DNA of 64,000 bases from Ligula intestinalis (GCA_036362985.1 JAYGXS010000009.1:9097546-9161545), one strand, 5' to 3'. Numbered from the stretch's first letter, positions 32,086 to 43,426 are shown. Notes: generated by a model not told the origin, from the letters alone. Translations and numbers: made by a program.

Positions 32086-32230
32086 ATGATCGACGAAGAC
32101 AAGGCAAAGGGCTTTGAATTCATGGGCGAGAATGGTACACAACTGCTCCAGCAAAGGTTGGCCGAACGAGCCAGAAAACACAAAGCGAAGCGTGAGGCAG
32201 CACTTGCAGTTAAGTTCCGCAAGCTACGTC
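32086..32230 (+). other. Coding-like island in the last intron
   Basis: The plus strand reads MIDEDKAKGFEFMGENGTQ then LLQQRLAERARKHKAKREAA and LAVKFRKLR, a charged, helix-like sequence unlike the shadow frames around it. It follows TACCGTCAG, which could be an acceptor. The frame continues to 32427, but that part overlaps the antisense decayed copy and is less protein-like. It could be an exon of a nested gene, a retrocopy or chance. Confidence 0.3.
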
Positions 32231-32289
32231 GTCATAATTCCTTCTTCTGGATAGTATTACTGTTTAGTCTAATTTTAGCCCTGCATAGC

Positions 32290-32905
32290 CCAATAACTTC
32301 GCGCTGTTTCCTTACCACTATGCGAACTGTAACGATCGCATCAGCGGTCGCTTCTAACAAAACTTTGGCCCTAGAGCACATGGCATTGCACGTTCTTCCT
32401 CTTATTGACCTAAAAACCGTATGCTGATGACCGTGGCGGGTTCCTCTGTTTTTATCACCTTATCGGTAGATGCGGCAAACATCAAGGGCGTATCACCGTC
32501 GTAACTCCCGTTCTTCAGGATGTTCTCGTGACTCTGCGGTCTCCTCCTTGTCTTGCCCTTAGGATAAACATATTTATCACAATGGACTTCCCTGGCTTGC
32601 CGCCAACATTACCAGCAGCATGCCGGTCCTATCTTTCACATACTTTGCTCTCACGAGCGACAGTTTTTCTCCTAAGAAACCCTAAATGACATTCCATTTT
32701 TTGAATTCTGAGCCATGCCTTAGAAGTTTTTCCACTGGCTGCACTTTTTGTTCAGTTACATCTGCTGGCTCTCGTTATCTGACATCACCGCATGTGAGTG
32801 TATTAATTGAAACAAGCGCCTCTTCGCCTACAATTGTGTCAATGACTTCTTGGAAATATTCGGCTGTGCCGATGCATTTTTTAACTACAGCGTACCCATA
32901 GAGAG
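32290..32905 (-). pseudogene. Decayed coding sequence of unknown family, copy 2
   Basis: Minus-strand frames in order: KCIGTAEYFQEVIDTIVG, LTCGDV, EPADVTEQKVQPVEKLLRHG, SEFKKWNVI, FLGEKLSLVRAKYVKDRT, then after frame changes VGGKPGKSIVINMFI and YDGDTPLMFAASTDKVIKTE with ATVISIRFLG. The GKS-like piece and the IRFLG piece faintly recall P-loop NTPase (NACHT-type) sequence, but the P-loop spacing is wrong, so I do not assign it. An inverted partner lies at 20200-20500. Stops and frame changes show it is dead. Confidence 0.5.
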
Positions 32906-33159
32906 TTAAAAAGTGTTTGCCTATATTTCCTTTAATAAACTTGACTTGACTAGAAAGGATGAAGATGGCTTAAAAAAGGGTCAGTACGCTGCGCTACTGT
33001 AGTTCAGACAGGTTGATGAACGGAACTCATCGCAAATGAATTTAGATTAGAGTACAAAGAGCGTAGTGACGCTTGTTTTGAGGACAGTTCACAGACCGCT
33101 AACAGAAGTCGTCTGTCCTACTCTGCCCTGCCTTAGGCCTCATTTCGCAGTCCCTGATG

Positions 33160-33430
33160 GCAGCCAAGGCAAAGCGGGACAACTGAGTTCTGTTAGCGGT
33201 CGTTGAACGCTCATCTAATCGAGTGTGAATATTTCCCGATCGAATACTGGTAAGACAGCGAGCTCGTGGCTCAGTGATAAGGGCGTTTGACTCTGATCAA
33301 ATAGATCGGGTGTGGGTGTGCCTGACTGACGGGCTGACGATGACGACGACTAATAAGCCAGAGGTGTTCAGTGCAATTTCCCTTGTCTTTGGTGGTAACA
33401 TTATCTGCCTGTAAAAATAGCGTAGTATTA
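33160..33430 (+). repeat. R1 plus SINE-like tRNA-head composite
   Basis: AAAGCGGGACAACTGAGTTC and GCGGTCGTTGAACGCTCATC are followed about 70 bases later by GAGCTCGTGGCTCAGTGATA (A-box-like) and then CTGACTGACGGGCTGACGAT and TAATAAGCCAGAGGTG. The same arrangement is at 54985-55220. Confidence 0.5.
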
Positions 33431-33504
33431 GGCCTCAAAACCGAGCCCGATTAACACTCAAACCAGAATCTACAGTGGTGCTCACCAAGATAGGTTTGTT
33501 GTGT

Positions 33505-34065
33505 TGATAGGATTATGTCGTGCGGTCGTCTGGCTAAAGTGTGAAGTGCGCCCTGCAGGCTCACGCAGGAGAGGATGGGCGGGGCATGTCAGGGAACAAA
33601 TCAGATCCCAATATTTATGTTAAATAAAAGTTACGAGGGAAAGTTGGGTCGCGTACTCAAACCTTGGGAAAAGACACTGAAATGAGCTTCCATATCATCG
33701 CTAACCCGCGCTTGACCAACGGCGAACGCGTGTATGTAGGGGGAGCATGCCCAAACCTCGGGCAAGGTAAATGAGAGACATTTTCCAGTGGTATAACCAG
33801 CACCAACTAGGAAGAAGTTTAACGAAGTACAAAATAGAGATTATGTAAATCGGCCTACTTAAAATGAGTAAGTAAGCGACTATTCATGTGGTTAGTTCAA
33901 AAGGCCAGCTTTTCTTAGTCTGCTGATTTTAGCAATTATGGAGTGCGGTTGCCTTCGGAGAACCGCTCCGCAGTTCAATGACATCAGAAAATCTCAGCTG
34001 GATCGATGAATGGCATGTCGAAAACCGGAAGATTATAGATAATTCAACCTACTAAAAATGTAAGT
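33505..34065 (+). repeat. Dispersed repeat R5, copy 2
   Basis: Contains TCGTGCGGTCGTCTGG, a CATGTCAGGGAACAAATCAG segment missing from copy 1, ACCAACGGCGAACGCGTG, CCCAAACCTCGGGCAAGG and AATTCAACCTACT near the end. Confidence 0.6.
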
Positions 34066-34706
34066 AGGGGGCTATACTACATAAGGGCCTTTCAAAGACC
34101 TCACGACATAATCATACCGCTGTGTGTTTCATGTTTTGCGTAGGTGTCTCGTCTACCCATCTTCAGGGAGGACCATGAGCCGTCGTATTCATTTTTTAAA
34201 GATGGTTAGACTGGACATCTACCTGAAACATCAGCCACACAATAATTTCTTGAAATCGCATTTTCACTTCCATTACTAGAAAGGAATCCCTGGCGCATGA
34301 GCTGTCCACCAAATTCCTGAAATATATTTTTTATTCGCCAAAAATACTTAGAACGGTTCTAATATTGATTATTTTGCAGCCTAATCTCAAGATGAGTCAG
34401 CAAACTCAGGAGGCAGACACTTGAACGAGCCTCCTTCTGGTTCATCGCAAGAACCCTACGCAGTTTGAAATGGCAACTTAAGTAGTATACCATTTTTTCG
34501 TTGATTTTTAATGCTCAAAGCATTTCGATGTATTGAGTAGAAAATATACACCAAAATATTGTTTAAGTACAACGATGATACCCATGTAAGCATTCAAGTT
34601 AGGCGAACGAACGTTTTTGAATTATTCATCATCAGGAAATACCTCCCCCTTATTCCCCACTTGTTCACTATCTGTTCCTCAATTAAGACTAGAATGGTAG
34701 AGTTAT
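34066..34706. other. Between two R5 copies; no gene recognised
   Basis: Mixed AT-rich sequence without a motif. Confidence 0.3.
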
Positions 34707-35300
34707 CAAAAGGGTAAGATTATATCATGGGGTCACATGGGCTAAGTGTGAAACACGCTCCGCGGGCTAACAAACTCCTGATTTTGAGGGAGAGGACGGT
34801 GGGGATATGTCAGGGAACAATTAGGATCCAAATATTTTTGTTAAGTAAAAAGGTAACGAGGGCGAATTGGGTCGCGTACTCAAACCTTGGAAGAAAACAC
34901 TGAATGAGCTTTAATACCATGACTAACCCCCCACCCGACCAACGGTGAAGGCCTATATAAGGGGAGTGTACCCAAGCCTCAGGCGAGGGAACTGAGAGAC
35001 ATTCTCCAGCGGTATCACCACACCAACTGGAAAAAAGTTCTAGAAAGAACAAAAGTGGCGAGATTATGTAAATTAACCTACTTAAAAATTGTAAGTAAGC
35101 GATAATTCCAGTGGTTAGTTCAAAAGACCAACTTTTCTGAGTTTGCCGATTATAGCAATTACGGAATGCGGTTGCGATCGAAAAACCGCTCGGCAGTTCA
35201 ATGCCATTAGCAAATCCCAGTTGGATCTATTGGTGACGTCTAGAAAACAGGAAGATTATAGGTAATTCAACCTACTGAATATTTGTAAGTAGTTGATTAT
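34707..35300 (+). repeat. Dispersed repeat R5, copy 3
   Basis: Same orientation and order as copy 2, about 1.2 kb further on: GGGGTCACATGGGCTAAGTG, ATGTCAGGGAACAATTAGG, GACCAACGGTGAAGGC and AATTCAACCTACTGAA. Confidence 0.6.
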
Positions 35301-35479
35301 TCTAGATAGGAAAATATCCGACCTCTCTATATAACCTCTCCATCAAAATTTTAAGCGAACCATCAGTAGCAATTAGGCGAGAGGATGAAAAGGTGTTAAG
35401 GGATAAAAGGGGGCAGATCCTAGTTATAATTAGGGACAAGTGAGGATAAAGCGAGAGGAAGATGTGCGAAAATTATTTG

Positions 35480-36230
35480 ATGCCGCCTGTCGTCCTTGTC
35501 TCGCGTTTGTTGGGAGGCGTGAGGACCAAAGATCATCGTCTCTTAGCGGTGTGGGTGGTCTGGTGAAGTTTGTTGCCACTGCCTCGTCGCCGGTTCTTGG
35601 CGTGGTCTGAATTGTGTGGATGCATGTTAAGTTGGTCTTCGGCCAAGGGAGAGCTAGTGACCGTACAAACGCCCTCCGCGTGCAAAAGATCGGATAAGCG
35701 AGCTGTATGACGACTGCTTCTGCTGTCGCAAGTATCCACTGATGCAGGAATATTTTTTCAGCACTTTATAAATTATTCGAAATGCTTGATCTACGTCTAC
35801 CCAAGGACCACTGTCAACCAAGTGAGCTAAAACCGCGCTATATATTGACTTTTCCTTGCCTCTGTTGAGCCAAGCAGGATTGTATTCTCGCACGCAGTTG
35901 GATAGCCGCCTAGTTGTTCGAACAATTCAACCTGCCCCACAGGAGCATTTGAAGGCATGGATACACATTGAAGAGGTCTGCAACGGGAGTCTATCGTTGC
36001 CTTCAAGACAAAGAAGAAAAGTGCTTGAAAATGCTCATCTTTACTTAGCTGCTGGATGCATGCGTACGACTGCAGCGCTCAAGCGAATGTGTAGAAATTT
36101 GTTTGCTGGATTCCCCCGAAAAGGCAATAAAAGAAATGAAGTTTTGTTGTTAGCCATCGGCATTTCCGATCTTGAGCGAAACATTTCACGTGACTGCGTC
36201 AGTGGATACTTTCAAGGGCAATAGCGGTCA
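35480..36230 (-). pseudogene. Penelope-like element GIY-YIG fragment
   Basis: On the minus strand frames read CIHAFKCSCGAG, a stop in place of the Y of the YIG strand, IVRTTRRLSNCVREYNPAWL and SAVLAHLVDSGPWVDVDQAF. The order matches the copy at 9413-10240. The stop inside the catalytic strand shows loss of function. The 122-codon plus-strand frame is its shadow. Confidence 0.65.
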
Positions 36231-36350
36231 CCAAAGGGCTTATAAACCCGATCTTATGCACACAGAAGGCGTTTCTATGGACACTTAGTCTCTCGTGGTC
36301 GTAGATAAACTCAACATCCGTCCACACGCCTCCCACCCTGCCGCCAGACG

Positions 36351-36940
36351 GTGACGGCGGCCATTCGAACCACTATCGGTTCAACGCTCCTAAACCTAGC
36401 CGTAACGTTCGGTCGTCTATTCGAGTTCTTCACAAGAGAGCTGTTGCCTCGTCTCTCTCTGATCTATCCGCTAATGGCTCCGCCATCAAGACAGGCTTCC
36501 AGCGTCTTCACCGGAGAGCTGTTGTGGACGCAAAATCCAGCTTCCAGCACCCGGTCCTTCTGTGTGGCTATCCGCCTCCGATTGCGGCCTTCGAACAACG
36601 TCTTCCGAGGATCACTCGCTGTACTCTGGCGCAGCTACGCAGTGGCTACTGCATGCTCCTTCGCCAGTACCAACACCGGCTCGACCCGTCTATATCCGAC
36701 TGCCATCCTGAATGCGGCGTCTCGCCGCATGACTGCCGTCATCTCTTCGCCTGCAGTTCCCAGCCAGGCACCCAACTCATCCCTGTGGACTTTTAGCTCA
36801 AGCCGGCTGAGGTCGCGGCTTTTCTCCGTCTCCCAACCGTACCCAGTTTGACTCCGGCGGGGATCCCTGATCCAACGAGGGCTACCAACCAACCAGCTAA
36901 CCAACGGGGACGAGACAGCGAAAGCAGTTATGCGTAGGTT
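36351..36940 (+). pseudogene. Non-LTR retrotransposon C-terminal fragment (element C, jockey-type)
   Basis: The frame 36524-36796 has PPPIAAFEQRLPRITRCTLA, QLRSGYCMLLRQY, and a Cys/His unit CHPECGVSPHDCRHLFACSS. After a frameshift, KPAEVAAFLRLPTVPSLTPA continues to a stop near 36940. LPR..R..LAQLRSG followed by C-x3-C..H.HLF.C is the usual C-terminal end of jockey-like non-LTR polyproteins. EN and RT are absent. The 147-codon minus-strand frame is a shadow. Confidence 0.7.
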
Positions 36941-37106
36941 ACCCACCCACCATCGATAAAGCTTTTTTAGGCCAATTCGACTTCCTGAAAATATTGTTTC
37001 TTCTACGCCTTGGTCGGCAAGTAACGTCTTCTTTAAATTTATATTGAAAAAAATTAATATGCAGTTAAACATACTCACTCGACGCTAGCTGGATAATAGA
37101 CACTAG

Positions 37107-37138
37107 GCTCTGAGGACGGAAGCTTTTGAAACGTCAGC
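37107..37138 (+). ncRNA. Hammerhead-like motif, subfamily A, solo
   Basis: GCT, core CTGAGGA (37110-37116, full match to CUGANGA), a weak stem II (CGG/TTG around AAGCTT), GAAACGTC (37128-37135) and AGC. GCT/AGC form a three-base stem I. ATAAATAAAAC follows. Core and stem I are among the best in the window, but stem II is poor. No PLE coding sequence adjoins. Confidence 0.5.
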
Positions 37139-37609
37139 ATAAATAAAACTTTTTCTCATGAATTGCCCCATCTGCGTCTTCTTTCGCTTCCAGGGAATGA
37201 TGAAAGAAATATTTAAAAAAAGTATATCATGCGGTTTTGAACGAGTTTCTGGTTAGGAAACCTTTTGAAACTATGAAATGTTCATTCACAGAACATCGTA
37301 TGCATCAATTTAGTATTGCTGTATGCAGAATATACCGTCTCTTCCACATCTTTTCCCAAATATTATGAGAACTATATGACTAATTCCCCCATAGGAAAGA
37401 GAAATGTGTGATTTTCGTTTGACAGAATGCATATGGCGTAGTGTTTTGAAGCCTTGAATGCAACAGTTACGGCTGGTGGTGTCATCACTTACTCGGAAAT
37501 TTAGAAAAAAGAACGTTTTAAAACCGAAAGATGCAATTTCTTCAAATTTTCATAAGAAGAAACTTTCGACCCAAAGTATACAAAAATTATATATCTGTGC
37601 GTATTTTAT

Positions 37610-38510
37610 ACAAATTATACAGTATGGTGAAGACTGCTTACAAAATTCGTGACAAAATTTAACTTGGTAGTTAAGCATATATTTAGTTACGTTATTTTGA
37701 TAGAATGGGTTGATTCAATTCGGAGAAAAAATTTCTGTAGGGAAAACGGCCTTTTTAGTTCAGTCTATGGAAGGTAATAGACATTAATGTAGGCTAAATC
37801 GATAGTAGACCGATACCGAAGATATTTTGTCTGATCTTTAGTATGAGAGAGCCAATTTTTTTAGTTGTATGCATTGCGCTATTGGAGCACCTAAAAATAA
37901 AGAAGAGAAGTTTAAAAACTATCCATTGCAGAACCGGAAAATTAAGTCCGAATTTGCGCAAATATAAGTGAAGCCAAGTTTAGTCAATCGTATTTATTTT
38001 CAGAAACAAGGAAATTTTTTTTAAAAATTTTTTTCGCTAATCTGTGAGGTTTTTTGTCAGAAAAATGCAGTTGCAAAACTTTTGTGACCACATTTAGTTT
38101 AACTGCACTAACAATTTGGGAAGTAACCAATACTGCCCACGAAGGTGAATGCTAAACCTAAATATTATTAACTGTAAAGCATACAGAAATATACTTTAGA
38201 AACAGAACAGAGAGAAGAATAAGAATGAGATCAGAATCTTAGTAGATATGCGGCCATTCTTTTTTGAATTCAAGATTTTAGGATGGTGGTGCAGAACACT
38301 CCAATATAAAGAGAAAAGTGAGTTATATAATTCCTTTTCAAATCGCAGCAGTTATCTTCAGGTAAATTAGGAAAAGTTAAAACTTCCCCTGTTCATTTTG
38401 GCATTGCGTTCAAAGAAGGTAGCACAGATATTCGTGAGCTCTGTATTCAATAAAAGTGTTTTTTAAGAGGTAAACTATTAAAGAACATTTTCTTTATTAC
38501 TCTCAGTTTT
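37610..38510 (+). repeat. Dispersed repeat R6, copy 2 (uninterrupted)
   Basis: AT-rich. It carries ATACAGTATGGTGAAG, AACTTGGTAGTTAAGCATA, CAGAACCGGAAAATTAAG, GTGAAGCCAAG and TTCAGGTAAATTAGGA in the same order as 22620-23710. No gene. Confidence 0.55.
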
Positions 38511-39771
38511 AACATTACTAGACTTGTGTCGCGGACGTTCTATTTCCTCTTTGAAGGTATTTCTAAATATGGCCCGTATGGCCATCCTCCTAAGAACTTA
38601 TGCCCAAAAATTCATTTTCTTCAGTAAGTGTTTTTAAACGATATCTTATATCAATGGTTTTGGCATAAATGTCGAGAATGATCTGGATTTATGGAAGGAA
38701 GCTTACAAAAACACAAAGTCATCCAAACTTTGCCGGCATTTAAGCGAATATCTTTAAGTAATTGTACGTTAATCACCGCAATATGTTAAAGATATTTTGA
38801 CTAAGGGAAAGTTCTTATGATGTAAAGAAAGTGGTAAGGTAATCCATTTAACTTACGAGAGGATCTAGATGTATTGTTCTAATTTGTAGATATATTTTGC
38901 ATCTCCAGAACGTGATTATTTTCAAGCAAATTTTATTTTTCGTTACAAATAATTAGTACTTTCTATATTTATTTTAGGTAGCACATTTGCCTAAGGTTGC
39001 TCATTATTATTGCTTATTTTGCGTACACTCATTCATGACGCTATGCAAAAAATGATTAATTGTTCCAAAACTTCGGCCTTCTGCATGCAATCCTCACCAT
39101 ATGCACAAAGACGTTGCAAGGCAACAAAAAACGGTATTTTATTTAAGAAGCCATTTTAAACAGACTTCGTTTGGAACTCTTACCAGAAGAACTCTTGGCC
39201 AAGATACGACATCATAAAGTTACTTAAATATCGATATAAACAGGCTATTTAAGTATTTTTTTTCGATTTAAAACAACACTTTTCAACATTTCGGTTGATG
39301 TTTGATGAAATAGGCAATCCAGTGTACATTAGAAAGCCTTCGTCTGTCCTCTACAGGAAGCCATCAGCCGGATAAATATAATTTTGATCTTAACAAAGAT
39401 GACGACCAAAACGGGGATCGGCAAGGCTAAATATGCGGGTCGTGCGCGTGCCGTTATTTCCTACTTTCATCGCGCGTGGTTGTAAGGCTAAGGTCCGGCT
39501 TTCGTGCTCCGTAATTAACACGGCTTTCGAATTTGAGCCACCCATTTTTTTGCTCGCCATTCACGGGGGAATTTATTATCCTATACCATCCTCTCTAATC
39601 CTCTGCTTTGTTTGTCTGCATGTGTGATCATGAGGTCATATCTACAGTACACTGCTACCTTTTTAAATGAACGAAAACAAGTTATTTTATCTACAACATA
39701 TCACCAACCCAATATTTGTAAAATGCGGCCAATCTGTCGCATATGCAGGTTGGTAAAATCCTTAATATAGC
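38511..39771. other. AT-rich intron DNA, no gene recognised
   Basis: No motif-bearing frame on either strand. The 64-codon frame at 39433 is unsupported. Confidence 0.4.
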
Positions 39772-39811
39772 ATTCTTCTTCTTCTTCTTCTTCTTCTTCT
39801 TCTTCTTCTCC
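39772..39811 (+). repeat. (TTC)n microsatellite
   Basis: About twelve TTC units with one CTC. The Arg-rich minus-strand frame through it is an artefact. Confidence 0.9.
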
Positions 39812-39829
39812 TTCTTTTAATAAATAATA

Positions 39830-40380
39830 AAAAGACTACTTCCAGAAAAGGCCGAGAATTCCTTGAGGCCATGCACTCCGATGATTCATGCATCAACCGG
39901 CGCATTGAGTTAGCTGGAGTGTACAAAAACCTCAAAGAAAGGTGGAAAAGACTGCAGCTGACAAACATGGACCAACATGAACCGCAATTAGCGTCCACAG
40001 CGGATAACCCGGACTGACCCCGGACTGACCCCGGACTGACTCAAATTACAGTTGCCAATTAGTCATTACACCATTGCAACTGATAATCATGTCCATCACG
40101 ATATGACGCGAATTGTAAACCCCAATTAACCCCCCCACCAGATGACTATATAACAGTATCAGCACTTTGAAATGCTAACTGTTGTTTGCACATTTCTCTC
40201 AAGTCTGATGACGAACTGGGGAACCAGTGTCGAAAATTTACGCAATAAACTACCTATTTCCCAAAGAATGCCTTTCCATGAAATTACATTTCTTGGGATG
40301 CCTGCCTTTCGATTTATACGAAATAAAAAGACTACTTCCATATTTTCAGTAAGTCGAATTTTCGCCAATCTGCTATTTAT
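39830..40380 (+). mobile_element. PLE 3' end with TATA box and hammerhead
   Basis: The frame SRKGREFLEAMHSDD then INRRIELAGVYKNLKERW is the C-terminus of a PLE GIY-YIG protein, ending at a stop near 40017. Then come three 13-base repeats of CCGGACTGACCCC type (40012-40042), TATATAA (40147-40153), the hammerhead-like motif at 40202-40242 and AATAAAC. This copy links the solo TATA-hammerhead modules elsewhere to the PLE 3' end, in the sense direction. Confidence 0.7.
40202..40242 (+). ncRNA. Hammerhead-like motif, exact CTGATGA core
   Basis: CTGATGA (40205-40211) is followed by a stem of CGA-ACTGG and CCAGT-GTCG with loop GGAA and one bulge, then GAAAA. After it TTTACGCAATAAA could form stem III, either as AA/UU or as TTTA/TAAA. 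This is one of two copies with the exact CTGATGA core, and stem II is strong. Confidence 0.6.
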
Positions 40381-40399
40381 TTGATTATGTTAGCCAATA

Positions 40400-41199
40400 T
40401 GAGTTGCCCTTATAGTTTTCGTGGTCTATAGGTTTCATTTGTGTTTATCTACTACCTTTCTTATTGTGCTGTTGTCACTCACCTATACGGTCTTTGGCGT
40501 GGCCCACGCTTTCATTCCCTTTTAACTACGAATCCCCTAAGAGACTTGGGCTGGAGGACTTTTGCCATTATGTGGCCTCATAATAAAGCCTTACCATGTG
40601 TCCTAATTGATCAGGACAAAAGAAGTCATGCGTACACCAGGGGGACTTGCAACTCCAAGGGTAAGTTGTCAAAACTGGATTCTGTTATAAAGCTATCTGG
40701 TTTTTCTGTCTTTGCATATCATACACGTGATTGTTCTCACGGTATGAACTTTACTTATCCATTGACAATCTATTGTGATTCCAGGGGGCAACTTGCAAAT
40801 CGTGACTGTTGTCATCTCGTTTTTGGTTGGTGAGATGGAATTGGACTTTTTAAGAAAATCATAAGACGTCGTGTTATTACTGCCGACAATTCGACCGTCG
40901 CTCTCTTGGCGAGGTCCACAGCAAGCTTCAAAAAGCTGAAGGAAGACGCGGTAACTATGGCTGGATTATAGCGAAAGTAGACTCGCACAGGATCCGCCTC
41001 ACTCTCGTATCACTCCCACATTTATACCCGATAAAAAGGCAAAAGTCAAGAAGATCGGAGTGTGGAGAGGTCACAGGCGGCTGGCGCGGCTAACACTCCA
41101 ATAATTGTAACAGTAGTAAACCTTGCTAGGTAGGCTCTTGCATATGCGAGGGTGCCACAAGGGCCCTATTAAGAGGGATCCGTTACAGCATTGCTCTCA
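40400..41199. other. Intron DNA, no gene recognised
   Basis: The 130-codon plus frame at 40441-40833 has no motif I know. Two matching phrases, GGGACTTGCAA at 40642 and GGGCAACTTGCAAATCG at 40787, are the only repetition seen. Confidence 0.3.
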
Positions 41200-41560
41200 C
41201 AAACCGCCAGTCAGCCACTCCACACAGTAAGACACACACTGGGCTGACGGCGCAGTCCGAGTTAACCCATCAAATGGCAACCCTCCAAACCGCACCGTTA
41301 AGCGTGTCAGAGTGATGGTGGCGAGGTAAGGAGTATGCTGAGGACTGACCTCACTCTATCCCCCACTGCCACAAATAAGTCACCACCTAGCTGATTGGTT
41401 GTCCGGGTTGGGATGGGTGCAATGGGTGACTGGGACGGCAAACCCGTCTGCGCGTACAACAGCACGATTTGGTCCCTTTGATGCGCACCCAAACACACTA
41501 GGATTCATATAACCAGGGCGTAGAAGGAGTCGGCGCCTTCTGATTTCCAGTCCACATGCA
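41200..41560 (+). repeat. Dispersed repeat R2, copy 1
   Basis: Shares CCAGTCAGCCACTCCACAC, CACTGGGCTGACGGCGCAGT, AACCCGTCTGCGCGTACAAC, GACGCAC/ATGCGCACC-type sequence with CACACA, and a CTGATTTCCAGTCCAC end with 44150-44600. Non-coding. Confidence 0.55.
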
Positions 41561-41701
41561 CACATTAGGCTGATATGGTGTCCGGTAAATGGGTCAGTTG
41601 GCGTTATTTTTGCCACATACGCATACACACGCACACACCCAATCTAACCTGCCAAGGAAGAAACGAAAAAATTCGACCATTGCAAGTGTTTAGACTCCTA
41701 C

Positions 41702-41980
41702 CTGGGATTTTGAAGCGAATGGAAGCTGCATTAAATTTGTGTCTCCCATTTAATGTAAAAATTGCTGAACATTGTATTCTGATGGTTGAGCCCTCTTCAA
41801 ACTCGGCGCCAATATCCGACAGAAATAACACATCTTCCTCTTTGGCATATTGCTTGTCCTTGGCGTCAGTAATATTCCAAAAAATATTCACCAACTCTGA
41901 CGGATAGGCGTTCGTAACACAAAAAATAGGGGCGTCCATTTGAGGGGGATTGGGAACAATTTCAACCGTCGTTGGCGCTG
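41702..41980 (-). CDS. Ig-repeat membrane protein, Ig-like domain exon (membrane-proximal)
   Basis: Acceptor TTTTATAG before 41980 and donor CCCAG|GTAGGAG after 41702, phase 1 at both ends, 93 codons. It begins AAPTTVEIVPNPPQMDAP, first Cys in IFCVTNAYPSE, then ELVNIFWNI with a likely core Trp, and the second Cys in TIRIQCSAIFTLNG; the last strand is ASIRFKIPG. The Cys spacing and FW fit an Ig-like fold, though no database check was possible. It is the last domain before the membrane segment. Confidence 0.75.
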
Positions 41981-43168
41981 CTATAAAAGACCGATAAAGT
42001 TGTACTTGAGAAAAACAGTACTCCTTAGTAAAGGGCTGCATCAAACAAGAACTAGTTTAGCTACCTAGGTGAGGATGAGAGGGATTGACTCACCTACACT
42101 TATATCACTAAAACTTCTGAAGCATGCATACTATGACATGCTTTACGCGCGCGTGATCGTTGATGCTTGTCTTTGCATGAATATAACCAATAGTATCCCT
42201 GGCACAGCTACCGAAAAACGAAAAAATTCCAAACCCACTATAGCACTGCTCCAAACCGTTTCACAGTTGAGTGTAGAGCCCCATCGGTGCTCATTTCTTG
42301 TAATATCATTGGCTCTTATCAGCCCATAACCACTGCCGTCCTAAGAATATAAACGAGCGCAGTTTCATACGACATTTACTTAAGCCTGTGTCAAGGTTTG
42401 CACGCAAATAGAGGAGGTTGCTTGGTTGAAGCACCCGAGCTAGAATCCACTTGTTATTCTCGGAAGTCCACTCACTGCATGCAAAGAAGACTAAATTGCA
42501 TTATGATAGGATCAAAGGACCTTGCATGATGAAATCTTTTCTAATTGGCGTTGAACTCTCAGTCAGTGGAATCTCGGTTACTGAGATTAAATTGTCCTAT
42601 GTAGCGAGCTCATCGGGCCAAGCGCTTGTCTTGCGAAACCTACCCAATTAAACTGCATCAGTAATTTGATTGGCTACAGGTGACAGAGAACTCATGCCCC
42701 GGCAGGAAGACTCAACGACGGACACAGACACACACGGAAAACTTTATAACTGAGCAGAAGCTCGTCAATTGGAACAACTTTGCTGCGAGTGGCTCGCTCG
42801 TTAGCCGGAATGCTCGCAACTGGAACTGCTCCTCACTCAAGGCTCCACTGTAACTTACTATTATTTTAAGGTATCGGTTCGCAATGTGGAAAACAGGAAT
42901 CCAAAGCCACCCAATGGTTTTGTTTGGCTGTCATTTTATCTGCATCCCTTAGTGGAAATCAATAACGATTGAAGTAAGCCTGGGCGGAATTAACTAACCA
43001 CGAACCAAAGCCATGCCATCTGAAGTAGCGCGAAAACCTCGGAAATTTTTGCCATCCTTTCTAATTGGCCTCCTCAAGGTCAGTAGCAAAAAAAGGCCAA
43101 TCCAGTCGGTCCACTCAATGTCGATAAAAGCAGTTTGAATTCGTGAGAAAACAGCGGTGGCAACTTAC

Positions 43169-43426
43169 CGCATATTTGTAAGGTAAACAGATACATAGCG
43201 TGGTAGCTTCTATCGCCGCTTTGGAGGGCGCAACCAATCAGTGTCTTTCCTGCCGACTCCTCGGTTGTGAGTAGATAGTTCTTTTCATTACGCAATCCCT
43301 TTAGACTTTTGAAGACGAACAGCGTTGCAGTAGTTTCATTTGATAACAACAGCTCATTGTCACACTCAAACGTATCACCAGCCAGCATCCATTTTGTACT
43401 TCCGCTTATTTCCTCGGCTGACTCAC
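43169..43426 (-). CDS. Ig-repeat membrane protein, Ig-like domain exon
   Basis: Acceptor TTTATTTACAG before 43426, donor TATGCG|GTAAGTTG after 43169, phase 1 at both ends, 86 codons. Starts ESAEEISGSTKW, first Cys in GDTFECDNELLL, an NET glycosylation sequon, and the second Cys in KTLIGCALQSGDRS, ending MYLFTLQICG. The donor is a near-consensus GTAAGT. Confidence 0.8.

Noticed and set aside
32400..32600. Assigning the decayed copy to NACHT or another P-loop NTPase
   Set aside because: GGKPGKS lacks the normal P-loop spacing and the IRFLG phrase is too short; left as unrecognised.
33265..33330. Possible functional tRNA gene
   Set aside because: An A-box-like phrase is present but no cloverleaf, anticodon stem or clean B box could be drawn; diverged copies elsewhere point to a SINE.
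36635..37078. 147-codon minus-strand frame
   Set aside because: Antisense to the jockey-type non-LTR C-terminus at 36351-36940.
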